Part shown: piece after piece, positions 15,091 to 27,844 of the stretch
How the letters are laid out: every line of letters begins with the position of its first letter
Position numbering within the stretch: the stretch's first letter is position 1
Assembly (NCBI GenBank): GCA_905182985.1
Contig: CAJJDN010000042.1
Span: 233,943-297,942 of the forward strand
Origin: Paramecium sonneborni
Taxonomy: Eukaryota; Ciliophora; Oligohymenophorea; Peniculida; Parameciidae
Direction of reading: 5' to 3'
DNA length: 64,000 nt
Program-made: the position numbers and the translations under genes
The notes under the pieces: model-generated
The model's database searches: none
What the model was told of the DNA's origin: nothing
Seen by the model: the letters and a program-made list of their open reading frames with translations, nothing else

Positions 15091-16288
15091 TCACTATTTA
15101 GTCTATTATTATTACATAGGTTAAGTATTGAAAGACCAAGATTGATATAAATAAAGCATTGAACTTTAAGGTTGCAATTACAAAAATATTTCGTTATCTC
15201 CACTTTTTAATTTTCCTACTTTTGTCAAATATCCTTCAGTTATTGGAGTTTGAGGACAACATGTTTAATTTAAAACTAAGGAATTCTTTTTATATAAATA
15301 TCAATACCTTGATAATCTAAGTTAATTTTCTTTCAACTTAAGGAAAGTTGTTAAAATAATTTTGATGCCATTAGGCAATTCTAAATATAAAAATATTTAT
15401 ATTACTTTATATGATTATTATGATCATCATGCTTTATTTTCATTTCAAACCATTATCCTTATTTATTACCAAATTCATCATAATATCCATGACTTAGAAT
15501 CTAATTAGCTATTAAATCTATAGTATTCCATTCTCCAGTTCTATTACCATGAAGATATTATCCTTATTCATAAATTAATTCCAAAGGAACAGATCTTGCC
15601 CAAATAATTTCCTTCCATAATCCCTCTTTAATTCCATATTTGAATTCACCTCCCTATCATAAAATATTCTTAAAATTACTTTGAATTGTAGTTCTTAAAA
15701 TTTATAAAAATGACATCCATGTTTTAAACCAAAATTTTAATTGCCTATTAATTATACTTGATTATTGAATAATTTTTCAGTCTTTTATATCTCAAATTTT
15801 AATTAATGAAATGATTTAGAATATTAAACTAAAATATTTAACATTTAAAGTATCTCATTAAATTTTTCTTACTATTATTTTTATTTAATTGGATGATCAA
15901 TCAAAGATTATTTTATTTTTTCTTATGAGTTTTGGGTTAATTTATATTAGAATTCAATAGTCTTCAAAGAATTAACTATCATCTTAATTTCTTTTTTTGT
16001 TTCTTTAAAATAACTCAATACAATAGTTTTTGCATTATTAAGTGTTTGTGATAATTTTTTATTGAATTGTTTAAATAAATTTTCTTCTTTTTTGATTGCA
16101 TCAGATAATTGTTATTATAATTCTTGATTGTTTTCAAAATTTTCATGAGTTGTAAGTAAACTCTCATTTTATTTATGGATTTGTAAATTTAATGCTTATT
16201 CCTCCAAAGGTTATCTATACTATTGAGCTTATTGCATATTGATCTAGTTATCATCATAATTATTAAGTTAAATCTCTTACTATTGCAT
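15091..16288 (-). CDS. Coiled-coil protein with MORN/YwqK-type repeats (374 aa)
   Basis: ATG 16288 to TGA 15091-15093; introns of 26, 25 and 22 nt give an exact frame. The first 200 residues are Gln/Lys-rich coiled coil (MQQQEIQLNNYDDNQ; KTIVLSYFKETKKEIKMIV). The second half has repeated 'G.....G.W' units (GGEFKYGIKEGLWKEI; GQYLHGNRTGEWNTIDL; GYYDEFGNKQGQWFEM), the MORN-variant pattern common in Paramecium proteins. MORN-type repeats usually bind membranes or scaffolds. The last 90 residues depend on two predicted introns and are less certain. Confidence 0.6.
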
Positions 16289-16450
16289 ATTAAATATAAT
16301 GCTAATATAATTTAGAAGTGATGATATTTATCTAGACACAATGTAAATTTAAATATAAAACATACATTATTTTAATATATTTTCAACCAAGAGAATGTAA
16401 TTTATGTTGTACAGCAAATATTCCTTTATAAAAAAAATGCATCAAGTACG

Positions 16451-17236
16451 TCAACGGAAATAGTAATACTAATAATAATCTCGATCTATAAATAATTATT
16501 AATTTATGGATTACTTTTTGATTTTAAATTATTAATAATGGAATTTAACAGTGATAATAAAACAAAAAAATGGATATATTAAAAGCAAGATACAAAATAT
16601 TAGTAGGAATGCCATAATTTTTGGTAAAACCATTAAGGTTCGTATTATATTTGGATTTTCAAAAGGTTCGATGTTTCTCATCATTGATCCAGGAACTTGA
16701 ATTAATACATAAATTACATGGGCATCCTGATAAGTTCCATAATCTATAATGATATTTACTATATTTTCCTTTGCAAATCCAACAAAATTCATATTTGCAT
16801 TTACAAATCATATGATTGCATCCACTAATCTTTTCTATTGGTATCAAACAGTTTGGACATCTTTAGCTACATTATGCACTATGAATTTCTCCACATTTTT
16901 TACATACTTTGGTACCACATTTATGGGTTTATAGATTCTCTTTGCATACCTAAAATGATATTAAATTTCATACAGAACAAGTTATTATAGCTTTTTATTT
17001 AAGCTCTAAATATTTAGGATATAAATCTTCACAATATTGTTTTATTATTAAAGCACTATATTCTATATTGCATGAAGGACAAGTTATCTTAAATACACTT
17101 CCACTCTTAATTGTTTCTTTTAAATACATTACGATGCATTCTCTTTTTGATTTTAATATACTTACTTGCAAAATTGATGAGAACAATCTCCAGGCTTGAT
17201 CATCTATTTTTCAATGAAGCAAATTAAACAATTCAT
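16451..17236 (-). CDS. RBR (RING-IBR-RING) E3 ubiquitin ligase with C-terminal membrane anchor (238 aa)
   Basis: ATG 17236 to TGA 16451-16453; introns of 23, 24 and 22 nt. RING1: [10 protein letters not shown]...[11 protein letters not shown]...[30 protein letters not shown] and CSQRCPNC. RING2: [20 protein letters not shown]...GCP, with the Cys of the HMICKC core as candidate catalytic residue. A hydrophobic helix follows ([18 protein letters not shown]), so the ligase is probably tail-anchored, as RNF144/RNF19-type RBRs are. It is compact, with no accessory domain. Confidence 0.85.
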
Positions 17237-17312
17237 ATTTTTATTTCATATAACAATTGATATAATTTTCAGCAATAATTATAATAAATGTAACAATAGC
17301 ATTAAACATTTT

Positions 17313-18303
17313 TCATAAATCATTTAATTTTACAATCTTTCTTTTTAATAAACAAACTAATTAAGAGGGCTCTTAAATATAATTACTATTGAAAATCTAA
17401 AGATTATATTCTTAAATTTATTATTATAATTATTATTCCTTTGTTTCTTCATTTTTTATAGGAAATTTACATTTTACTTATTTTTCAAGCTATTAAATGA
17501 TAGAATTGACTAAGATTTTATTCTTTTCATCCTTTGTTACTCTGCCTAGTTTAATTTTATTTTCTTCCTATTTTAGTAAATTATAATATCTATTTTTAAT
17601 TGTATTTTCTGTTCTTTTTTGTTAAAACACTTTTAGTGAGATTTCTGCCCATCTTTTTCCTCTTTTCGTTATTTCTTAAAAAAGTTTCAACTCTTCTTCC
17701 TTTGTCCATGGAAGGCTATAAATATTTCATATTTTTAAATAATTACTTCACTATATTTGGGTCTAATTTATTAACCCATCTATCTCTACATTATTTTCCT
17801 TATCGAATATAAGTTGTCTTACAAATTCTCATCATTTGAATTGCAATCTCACACCATTTATTTGGATATAATTGCTATAATTAAATTAAAGCCTAATCTT
17901 CAGAAGGTGTCCAACCTACTTTTTGATGACATTCTTCAAACCATCTATTTCGACAAGCTTTCCAATTATGATATCTAAACATTCTTGAAACCTATTCCCA
18001 TTAATATGAACTCTATAAAGAATAATTCTAAATTTTTACTAATTCGATAGGAATTTATTTGCTTTTCAAACAAGTACCTAATACTAATACATTTAAGAAT
18101 TTATCTTAGCATGCAGTCCACATTCCTCTTTTACTATTTTAAGCTCTCTCTACAGAATTTAGTATAGAATTGATTTCCTCAACAGTAGGAAATGGTGAGA
18201 ATGAGAACTAATGATTTTTAAGAAGTGATTATGCAAATTCATGATCAATTTATTGAAACATCTCCAAAACTTATTGTCTGTCCAATGGCGTTTTTTTTTG
18301 CAT
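17313..18303 (-). CDS. Myb/SANT-repeat DNA-binding protein (319 aa)
   Basis: ATG 18303 (in frame with a second ATG at 18261) to TGA 17313-17315. A 31-nt intron joins DPNIVN to the third repeat. Repeats: a degenerate one with WEQVSRMF..HNWKACRNRW, a second WTPSEDQALIQLQQLYPNKW...KQCRDRWVNKLDP, and a third PWTKEEELKLFQEI..RGKRWAEIS...TIKNRYYNLL. It resembles c-Myb/SNAPc4-type factors. A 24-nt GT...AG segment inside repeat 2 (17799-17822) would create TGA if spliced, so it appears to be read through. Confidence 0.75.
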
Positions 18304-19439
18304 TTGCAAAATGATGTTTATTATATTAAATGCAATAATTTTTTGTACATAAAAAACTGATATAATCAAGATAATTTGATGTAAAACTTTGATTTCTTTT
18401 CAATATTTTTCTTATTCTGAATCAATTAGATAAAATTATTACCAGTTTAAAAATTTTATCAGATTGTTCTGTCATTCTGAAGTTTTAGTTTGTTTTTTAA
18501 AACAGTACTTTCCGAATTTAAATTTATTCTTACCTATTTTTCCCATGACTTTATTATAAACTCTAATTGAAACTTTTTATATTTACAAAAATAAGGTTGA
18601 AAGGAGGTCATTTTTTATAGAAGAATATAATTGCAGAAGATTAGTTTTTTCATATTTAAATACATACTCATAATAAATTTATAATAAACCAAAAGTATTA
18701 TAATTTAAGAAACTTCTTAAATCGAATCATGATAAATTAAGAAACAGTAATCTTTTTGCCTAAATTAGAATGTATAAAATGACGAAATATTAATTTAAAA
18801 AAAAATTTTTCAAATAATATTAACAAGTTTAGACTGAAGATTATAATGATAAAAATTTTAATTTCAAACATTTGGAATAAATTTGAAGATCAAAATTTTA
18901 ATCAAGATATTATAAGTAATACAAGAATAGTGATTGCATCAGAAATATGAGCAAACATTATTATATTTTATTTAAAAGTATTCAAAATAAGTTAATTGTA
19001 ATATTTTAGTGTAATTTGCATATGTTTAATATGTTAAGCAATTTTAAAATTCCTTTAATTTTATTTATTTTATGAATTATATTGATAATAATATTAATAA
19101 AGTTTATATTTCAATAAATAATTATTTTTTTGGTTTTGATAAAAAGATTAAGAATTGAAAAAAAGTTTTGCTATTTGATTTTAGATGATGATTATTGAAG
19201 AATATAGATTTTATTATAAGAAAGAGATAAAAATTATTAGTTTTAGGATTAAAGAATGATGTAGAAAATAAAGTAGTATATATAAAAAGGTTTAATATAA
19301 TAGTTTGAAAAGTTGGTTTGTATTAGATGGGACACATTTTGAAAAGTGAAAATTTGGAAGCGAGGAATAAAACACAGAATAGTCCATAAAATGATGATAT
19401 TTTGTGGAATCATGTATGTAGCGTTTATTAATTTATTCA
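18304..19439. other. 1.1-kb region without recognisable gene
   Basis: This is the longest gap in the window that I could not explain. TGA codons occur frequently in all six frames, and no run of exons with short introns can be assembled. It separates two divergent Myb-type genes, so it should hold both promoters. I see no tRNA, repeat or conserved motif. Confidence 0.5.
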
Positions 19440-20154
19440 ATGTTTATAAATCCTGTGAATGGTATGTTCTTTTGCTTCCCTTATTTGTATTAATTACCAA
19501 TTCCTCATTTCTTGGTAAAAGAGGAAGTTTCTGAAAGCGAGAAAGAATAAACAGTTTCAAATATTGAAGAACAAACGAATGCAAGTGGAATAGTGAGAGG
19601 GAAAGGATAGTTATGGTCTAAAGATGAGGTGGATAACTTAATTAAATACTATAAATAATATAATGGTGATTGGAAGAAGATAATAAAACACTTGAAAGGA
19701 AGAAATATTTCTTAGTGTTCATAGAAATATAGGAAATTATAGGATTAAGAAAAGAGAACAAAGAGGAAGTGGTCGATAGAGGAAGATAAGATATTGTTAA
19801 AATGTTATGAATAATATGGAAGACAATGGATTAAGATAGCTGAAAGTAAAAAGTTTAGTTACTAAATATAGAACTACCTGGAAGAACATCAAAATAAGTA
19901 AGAGATCGATATGTGAATTAAATAAATCCAACATTAAACCATGATTAGTGGGATGAAAAAGAAGATGAGACAATAATAAAAGAATTTGAAATAAATGGAC
20001 CACATTGGGCATAGATAGCTAAGATGTTAAATAATAGATCTGTAATACTGATATTCATAATTATTAGGAAAATTAAGTTAAAAATAGATTTTATTACACT
20101 ATACTTAAAAAGTATAATGGAGAGCTTCATCCTTATTTGAAAATTTAACATTGA
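19440..20154 (+). CDS. Three-repeat Myb-type DNA-binding protein (about 220 aa)
   Basis: Frame ends at TGA 20152-20154; two 26-nt introns. The start is uncertain: ATG 19440 or in-frame ATG 19464. Repeats: QLWSKDEVDNLIKYYKQYNG.W..I..HLKGR.ISQCSQKYRKL; KWSIEEDKILLKCYEQYGRQWIKIAEKLPGRTSKQVRDRYVN; QWDEKEDETIIKEFEINGPHWAQIAKMLNNRSENQVKNRFY. This is a canonical R1R2R3 arrangement with the Trp residues in place and a KNRFY recognition helix, so sequence-specific DNA binding is likely. It is not a copy of the Myb gene at 17313-18303. Confidence 0.8.
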
Positions 20155-20216
20155 TTCTCTATATTTTTACCCTATTTTAATATAAATTGAATTATTTGTA
20201 AAAATATATATTAAGT

Positions 20217-21453
20217 ATGAATTAATTACTAAAGGAAGAAGAGATTTCATAGGAAAAGGAATAGATTGAGAATGAATAACCAGAATAAGTAGAACAAGAG
20301 AATGATTTTCAATAAGATACAGAATAATAAGATAATAAAGTTGATGATGAATAATAAAAATAAGATAGTTTAGAGTCTCCAGAGAAAGAGTTGAAAGATT
20401 AACCAGAAAAGAAATAATAGATTGTTAAATAGAATTCTAAGAGAGTGGATTCATAGGAAGAAATAAAGACTACTACATAAAGAAAGGAATTAAATAAAAG
20501 AATGGAAACTGAAAAGTAATAAGGATAGAAAACAACATCTGAAAGAACATTTAAAACATTAGAATAAATATATAGCAAAAGAAATACTCAATCTTAGTTA
20601 CATCTTAGAACATCAGAATAATTTGATACTAAAATAGTTCATGATTAAATTAATCGATCTCATTCAAAATAATAATATACATTTTCGAAAGCAGAAAGAT
20701 TCTCGAGAACTAGAGAAAGTTATTGTTCTATTTAATTTTATGATTCATAGTAATAGTTAATTAAATTATAGAATCTAAACCTAATTAAGTAAAAGATCTG
20801 CAGCACTTGGATATGGAAATAAATCAGATTTTACTAAAAAAGATAAATATATACCAGGTCCTACTGATTATTTGATTAAGTTAACTCCAAATCCTGGAGT
20901 TAAATTTGGATATGGCAGAGAAGAAACAATAATAAAAGGAATACATGGTAGACCAAATAAGAACCCAGCTCCTAATTTGTATTAAGTTAAAGATATAATA
21001 ACAACTTATAAATATTCAATGGGTGAAAGAACTTCAGCAAAACGTACTAATTTTGACAATGATTAGATATTTATCTTGAATCAACAACTCCAGCTCCTGG
21101 AAGATATGATCTAGGAGGACTCACAGCTAAAGGTAATTATTTTATTGGAAGATTCAAAAGTAGTGGAGCACCTGTTATATCTCCATCAACTACTATTATA
21201 AAAAGATTGAAAAGAATTCCAGGTCCTGGCACTTATGATCCTCCTGGAGATATTGGAGATCTTAGAACTTATCTCCCATCTCAATATTCTATTAGAAGTG
21301 GCTTTAGATTTGGATTTTAAGAAAGACATACTCAAAATATTAAAAATAAATTATGTAAATTATTATTATTATTAAATAATATAAGATCCTGGTCCTGGAA
21401 CTTATTAATTACCATCAGAATTTGGTGACTATGAATACCCACCTCTTATTTGA
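20217..21453 (+). CDS. STPGR-repeat (SHIPPO/ODF3-like) axonemal protein (386 aa)
   Basis: ATG 20217 to TGA 21451-21453; introns of 22, 23 and 31 nt. The first 190 residues are very Gln/Glu/Lys-rich and probably disordered. The second half carries spaced Pro-Gly-Pro motifs: KYIPGPTDYL, NPGVKFGYGRE, TTPAPGRYDLGG, RIPGPGTYDPPG and YPGPGTYQLP. These mark the SHIPPO/STPGR family of microtubule-inner or outer-dense-fibre proteins of cilia. Its stop is 15 nt from the stop of the convergent GAF gene. Confidence 0.8.
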
Positions 21454-21468
21454 TATAAATAATTAAAA

Positions 21469-23759
21469 TCAGAATCTTATATTACACAAGGCTGCTACTA
21501 TTATATCAACAAAATGAGCTAGTTGTTTAGTTAACGGCTCTTCCATTCCCAAAACACCTTCACTAGGTGATAATAATTGATCTTTCTCTACCTATACTTT
21601 TAGTTTACATTTTAAACAAGTCTTAAAAATAATGATTTATTATTACTTCAATAACAGCTACTGTATTATTGTTTTTATCTAATAATGGTTAAGCAAATAT
21701 TGGTAATATAGACTTTATGTCTACAGCTTGATTGAAATGAATTGAGTTTTTTACATCATTTATTATCAATTTCTATTTTGTATGTGCCACCATTCCTGCT
21801 AATCCATATTAAACATCATATTTTTTAATATCCTATGTACTATAATCTATAAGTTTATTGTCTTCAAAAAAGTAAAACAAAACTTATGAGAATCCAAATA
21901 TTTAACTAAGACTTTATTGAACTCTAGCAGAGAATTCTTATTTGCTTTAACTCTTCATTAAATTTGTAAATCCATCCATCATCATTCCTCTATACTTTTA
22001 AGTAATTAACCATGATTAACTTAAATAATCAAAATTCTATACTTATCAATTAACCTTTATAATAAATGTCCAAGTTGATGAGAAGCTAAAATACCAAAAT
22101 ATTCTTCATCAAATGAAAAGAATTCATTCTCAGTATTAGTTACTTCCAAAACACCTCGAATAGCATCATTACTTTCACAAAACAAAGGCAATAATAATGC
22201 ATTTCTAGCATAATCAGCTTATTCAGAATCATTAATTCTATATAATAATGGTTTTTATGAAGCTTATGAAATATTTTAGGCTGCTCTTAATTTAAAAACA
22301 TCAGCAACTTGGCCTTTATGTTATAAAGCTCTAATCTAATTCCCAGTTTCTAAATAAGTAAATATTGTCCCATTCATTCCATCAATTAACCACAATCTAA
22401 CTTATTCACATCCAAATACTTAAGGTAATACTCTATTAACTTAGTGTATTATCTATTGAATCAATATACTAATTTTACATCTTCAAAAAGAATGCATTTA
22501 CTGAATTACTCCATATAAAAGAAAAATTGATTCATCTTTTCTGCAAACTCTTTATAAGATAATAATTATTAAGCTATAATTTAAAATTATTCCTTTTGAG
22601 ATTCTACTGGAAGAGTAAAATTATGCTGACAAGTTGCTAAAACTCCTTTGTCAGTAAGATCATTTAACAAATGTTAATTATTTAATCTTTAACTAACCAC
22701 TCTAAAATCTAAAGTCTATGGTATTCTAAAATTAACTAATAAATCAATATCATCTTTTCTAAATACAGATTTTTCATCTTTCCCGATATCATCTTAGTTT
22801 TTCTTCCTCATATTATCTATTGTCTTCTGTAATCTATTTACTAATTATGTATATTAATTTAGTTTTCCTTGAACTCTTTCAAGTTCTTATTTCTTGTGTT
22901 CAAATTCTCTTTTTATTAATTCATTCTCTTTTAATAACTCATTAAGACTGCTTCTTAATTTATCATTTGGATTCAGTGCTGAATTTACATCATTCTCTAA
23001 TAGAAACTCTATTCTTTTTTCTAAAGCCGTGATTTTTTTAGAATTAGAAGCATTCAATTTCCTTTCTTATTTTAGTTGTTTCTACAATTTAGAATTCTCA
23101 TCTAATAATTTATTAGTCTTTTAACTATGTACATCAATCACACTTTGAAGAGATTGATTTTTATCTGATAATTTCAGTTACTTCATTTATAATGATGAAT
23201 ACTTAACTACCATAAGTTAATTAAAATACTATTCTTCCTCTCTATTTCTCTCATCTTGAAGCCTAATTCAATTTCAGTTTTTGCTGATTGTTATAAGGTT
23301 TAAGAAATGCTTTTTAACAATTCTTAAATTTTCTACAATGTAGTTTGATTTTTGATATTGTGGACAAACTCTTTACCACCTATGACTGAGATCAATAAAT
23401 CTAAAGTGCTGCATCTAGATTTAAGAATTTCATGCATTTCACGAATTCGCTGCATTTTAATAAATAATTACTAAAAGTTCTTCATCCAATTAATCAGACT
23501 ATTTGTAGCCATATGAATCTTGTTCTTCTGCTATAGTAATGGTGGGTCTTTCGGCACTTATTAATTTCCTAGTGTTTGAGTTTGTAGTACTCACAGAATT
23601 AAATTGAGTACTCATCTTTGGTAAGGCTTGCATATAAGATCGAGGAGTTCCTAATTATTATGGTCTTTAAAAGTCCTCTGAAAAATTCTAACGATGATGT
23701 TGATTAAGAAGCAATCCCAATCCTTTACGTGATGCTTTTGCATTATCTGATGTTTACAT
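21469..23759 (-). CDS. Coiled-coil protein with two GAF domains (723 aa)
   Basis: ATG 23759 to TGA 21469-21471; introns of 22, 23, 26, 23 and 25 nt. A Ser/Thr-rich N-terminus is followed by about 250 residues of coiled coil (LRSSLNELLKENELIKREFE). GAF 1 has VFGCEQVRLWLIDG, GQVADVFK, NALLLPLFC and GVLEVTN..N..F, with a closing helix ASHQLGHLL. GAF 2 has IFGFSQVLFYFFED, YGLAGMVAHTKQKLIINDV and SILPIFAQPL...VAVIE. GAF domains bind cyclic nucleotides or other small ligands. No cyclase, phosphodiesterase or kinase domain follows, so this may be a ligand-sensing scaffold, as in some ciliary proteins. Confidence 0.75.
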
Positions 23760-23857
23760 TATTAATTTAAATACATTATAATACAATTATAAACTCTTTA
23801 TATATTTATTTATATCATCAATCAATTATTTACTAAATTAATTTATAATTTATTTAT

Positions 23858-23921
23858 TTCTAGAATTTCATAAAAATTATAAAAGAACTCATAGAATTCT
23901 TGATTTTAGAAAATTCTAGAG
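23858..23921. promoter_or_regulatory. Heat-shock elements upstream of HSP90
   Basis: TTC-TA-GAA at 23858-23865 and GAA-AA-TTC-TA-GA at 23909-23920 fit the alternating nGAAn/nTTCn heat-shock-factor pattern. The second lies about 57 bp before the HSP90 ATG. Both are in the 217-bp divergent interval shared with the GAF gene. AT-rich DNA makes chance matches possible, but the position suits HSP90. Confidence 0.55.
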
Positions 23922-23976
23922 ATTTTATACTTTAAATCATTGACTTTACTACTAGAACCATCAATTAATTTAAGAA

Positions 23977-26109
23977 ATGTAAACAACTCATAATAAAGAA
24001 GAACAATTTCATTTTAATGCAGATATTCAACAATTAATGGGACTCATTATTAATACATTCTATTCAAATAAAGAAATTTTCATTAGAGAACTCATATCTA
24101 ATGCTTCTGATGCTCTAGATAAAATCAGATATAAATCAATTACAGATCCAGATAGTGCAGGATTAAATGTTGAACCAAATTTCAAAATTAAAATTATTCC
24201 AGATAAAAATAATAATACATTAACTATCTAAGATACTGGTATTGGTATGACAAGAGATGAATTAATTAATAATCTTGGTACTATTGCTAAATCTGGAACT
24301 AAAGCATTCATGGAAGCACTTAATTCTGGAGCTGATATTTCTATGATTGGATAATTTGGAGTTGGATTTTATTCAGCCTATCTGGTTGCTGATAAAGTAG
24401 TTGTACTTTCAAAAGCAGTTGGATAATAATAATATAGATGGGAATCATAAGCTGGTGGAACATTCTTTATTTATGATGATAGTGAAAACCCTACTTAATT
24501 GACTAGAGGTTCAGCTGTTATTCTTCATCTCAAATAAGATGATTTAGAATTTTTAGAAGAAAAGAGAATTAAAGATTTAATTAAAAAACATTCAGAATTT
24601 ATTGGTTTCCCAATTGAATTATAAGTTGAAAAAACTCATGAAAAAGAAGTTAGTGATGATGAAGAAGATAATAAAGAAAAGAAAGCTGAAGAAGGTGAAG
24701 TTTAAGAAGAAAAAACAAAAGATGATAAGAAGAAGAAAAAGAAGATTAAAGAAGTTACGACTGAGTTTGAATAGGTTAATAAAAACAAACCTTTGTGGAT
24801 GAAGAAACCAGAAGAAATTACTAAAGAAGAATATGCTAATTTCTATAAATCATTAACAAATGATTGGGAAGATCATTTGAGTGTCAAATAGTTTTCAGTT
24901 GAAGGTGGCTTAGAATTCAAAGCTGTTCTTTTCATTCCTAAAAGAGCTCCATTTGATTTATTTGAAACCAAGAAGAAGAAAAATAATATTAAATTATATG
25001 TTAGAAGAGTATTTATTATGGATGACTGTGAAGAATTAATCCCAGAGTATTTAGGATTTATTAAAGGTGTTGTGGATTCAGAAGATTTACCATTAAACAT
25101 TTCTAGAGAATTCCTATAACATAATAAGATTTTGAAAGTAATTAAAAAGAACATTACTAAGAAATGTATTGAAATGTTTTAAGAGTTGTCAGAAAATGCT
25201 GAAGATTATAAGAAATTTTATGAATAGTTTTCAAAAAATATAAAATTAGGTATTCATGAAGATTCAGCTAATAGAACAAAATTAGCTGAATTTTTAAGAT
25301 TCCACACATCAAAGAGTGGAGATGATTAAATTTCATTAAAAGATTATATAGGAAAGATGAAGGAAGGACAAAAAGATATCTATTTTATAACTGGTGAATC
25401 AAAAGCTTCAGTAGCAGCTTCACCATTTGTTGAAAGTTTAAAGAAAAAAGATTATGAAGTAATTTATATGGTAGATCCAATAGATGAATATGTTATTTAA
25501 TAATTGAAAGAATTTGAAGGAAAGAAACTTAAGAATTGCAGTAAGGAAGGATTAGAATTAGATCAAACAGAAGATGAGAAAAAGAAATTTGAAGAACTTA
25601 AATCATAATTTGAAGGTTTATGCAAATAAATAAAAGATATACTAGGTGATAAGATAGAGAAAGTATAATTAGGATAAAGACTAGATCAATCACCATGTGT
25701 TTTAGTAACAGGTGAATATGGATGGTCAGCTAATATGGAGAGAATAATGAAAGCTTAAGCATTAAGAGATCCATCCATGAGTAGTTATATGATGTCTAAA
25801 AAGACATTAGAAATAAATGCATCTCATCCAATAATGAGTGAATTAAAAAAGAAAGCAGATAAAGATAAGAGTGATAAAACTGTTAAAGATTTAATTTGGT
25901 TGCTATATGAAACAGCTTTATTGACATCTGGGTTTAATTTAGATGATCCTACTCATTTTGCTAGTAGAATTCATAAAATGATTAAATTGGGATTATCAAT
26001 AGATGATGGTGCTATTGAAGAAGAAGATGAGAAATTACCAAGTTTAGAAAAGAAAGGTGATAATATCAATACAGAGGCTACAAAATCAAAAATGGAAGAA
26101 GTTGATTGA
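23977..26109 (+). CDS. HSP90: Cytosolic heat shock protein 90 (710 aa)
   Basis: Intronless frame from ATG 23977 to TGA 26107-26109. The GHKL ATPase N-domain is complete: [39 protein letters not shown] and [14 protein letters not shown] charged Glu/Lys linker (about residues 215-260) precedes the middle domain (LNISREFLQ). The C-terminal dimerisation domain ends in MEEVD, which docks TPR co-chaperones and marks the cytosolic form. Length equals the family norm. Likely heat-inducible through the upstream elements. Confidence 0.97.
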
Positions 26110-26131
26110 TTTTTATATATATAATTTAATA

Positions 26132-26156
26132 ATATATATATATATATATATATATA
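26132..26156. repeat. (AT)n dinucleotide repeat
   Basis: A 25-bp AT run in the 59-bp gap between the convergent HSP90 gene and the gene at 26169. It is typical low-complexity 3' flank. Confidence 0.9.
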
Positions 26157-26168
26157 CAAATTTATTAA

Positions 26169-27009
26169 TCAATTCATCCAAATGATTTAAGATAGATACT
26201 CAGCAATTAATTCTCTATATTAATGCAGTGCTTATTAATTACATTTAGTTTTCTTTAAAGTTTGATGTATTTAACAGCAAAAGTTAAGTTTAATCATTAT
26301 AAGCAACTGCTCTCTAATTGAGATTTAAGAGAATGATTTATCAAAGCTCCATGGATCAATTATTTAAATGTAATACTACTGTTGATTAATAGTCAAATTA
26401 AGTGCAATACAAGGGATTTTCATTTATGGAAAAATTAGTCGTTTTATCAAAGTTTATTATTGTTACTATTTTTTTGTATTGATTAATTTTTAAGATTCAT
26501 CAATCTCAGATTCTTCATCTAAACTTTCATGTTATTTTGTCTGTTCTTATTATATTTATTAAAGCTGTTATTAGATTTACATTTATTTAGCCAAAAGCCT
26601 TTATTCATGATGAACCATAATCAATCTTGTAATATCTTAAACTAAATCAAAAAGCATAATTAGTGTTCTTATTATTCTTATTGCATAGATTAGACAATAT
26701 CTCTAATATGATTCTGTTGTATTTATGTAATCCGTCAATGATAACAAATCAATTATTAGTAGCATTAACTGATACAAATTGAAAGATGATGAGAGCTTTG
26801 TTACTTTACGATATAGAGTTGATAATAAAAATGGAATCAGGCAAAATCTGAAAACCTATTGTAAACTCATTACCTACTTTTGTATATCTTCCGAATTCAT
26901 AATTATACAACAGGTTCTTTTCTACTCTATAGGCAAACTTAAGAACTCTTCCACTCATTTTTGTCTCCTCTCTTCCCACCTTTATAAACATACATAATCC
27001 AACAGACAA
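26169..27009 (-). CDS. Hydrophobic protein with Gln-rich middle, function unknown (272 aa)
   Basis: Frame from ATG 27009 (alternative ATG 26958, MSGRVLKF) to TGA 26169-26171 with a 22-nt intron. The N-terminal part has amphipathic and hydrophobic helices (VLKFAYRVEKNLLYNYEFGR; LYQLMLLIIDLLSL; RIIRTLIMLFDLV), then a Gln/Glu/Asp-rich stretch, then KIPCIALNLTINQQQYYI. The layout faintly recalls PEX11-type peroxisomal membrane proteins, but this is weak, so I leave the function open. Confidence 0.5.
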
Positions 27010-27844
27010 TCCAAACTCAATTATTTAGAACACTAACCCAAACATTTATTTATTTATTATTATTTCTATTATTATATTTTTTATTTAATAAATCCTCCTT
27101 CAGTTTATTTATCAGCATAAACATATTCCTATATTTCACTCAATAATTTTTTAATATCAAGATAACTCCTCCTCTACTTGCTTCACATAATATATCCAAT
27201 TATAATTGTGAAATTTCTTAAAATTCCTACTATGCTATAAATTTAAATATTTTTTTTTGATTTCTATATAGATTGACCTTTTTAATTTATTAATTTTGAA
27301 AAATTTTCATTAAAAAAAAATATTATTCAATTTATAACTTAAAATTTAATGGATTCTATCAAATTATTTGTTATATTAAGGCTATCTAATATATGTTTAT
27401 TTATTTTTTCTCAAAATATTATACAATATTTCAATCTTCTAAATCCTAAATATTTATAACTATTATAATTATTTAATAAAATAAATTAGCTCGGAACTAA
27501 ATCTCTGAAAAAGATTAAATACTAAAAAATATTTTCATAATCTATTTATATTCTTAAATTAGGATTATAATGTAATTAGTAAAAATGATCAAAAATCAAT
27601 CATCAAAATTTTAATAAAGCAAAGTTTATCATAAAATTTACAAATAATAATTTCTATCTATTTAAAGTTAGTTTTTTTAATATGATTAAATCAATGATGA
27701 AGTTCTATTTTCTGATAATAAAAATACCTGTGAGGGCTCTAAAATTAAATAAGTTGATTGAGGTATGAAAAGAATTAGTTAAGATTAGTACATAAAATTA
27801 TTAATAAAAAGATTTAAATAAAAAATCAAATTTTATTGAAGGAA
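27010..27844. other. Intergenic region, no confident gene
   Basis: 835 bp between divergent genes. A short minus-strand fragment near 27100-27200 (EEELS, LKEDLLNKK) is open for about 30 codons, but I could not assemble it into a gene with a start. The rest is T/A-rich with TGA in all frames. Confidence 0.4.

Noticed and set aside
24602..24802. Lys/Arg-rich plus-strand ORF inside HSP90
   Set aside because: It is the +1 shadow of the charged linker of HSP90.
27690..27770. Possible C/D-box snoRNA (ATGATGA ... CTGA)
   Set aside because: The spacing and a closing stem could not be shown, and these short boxes arise by chance in AT-rich DNA.
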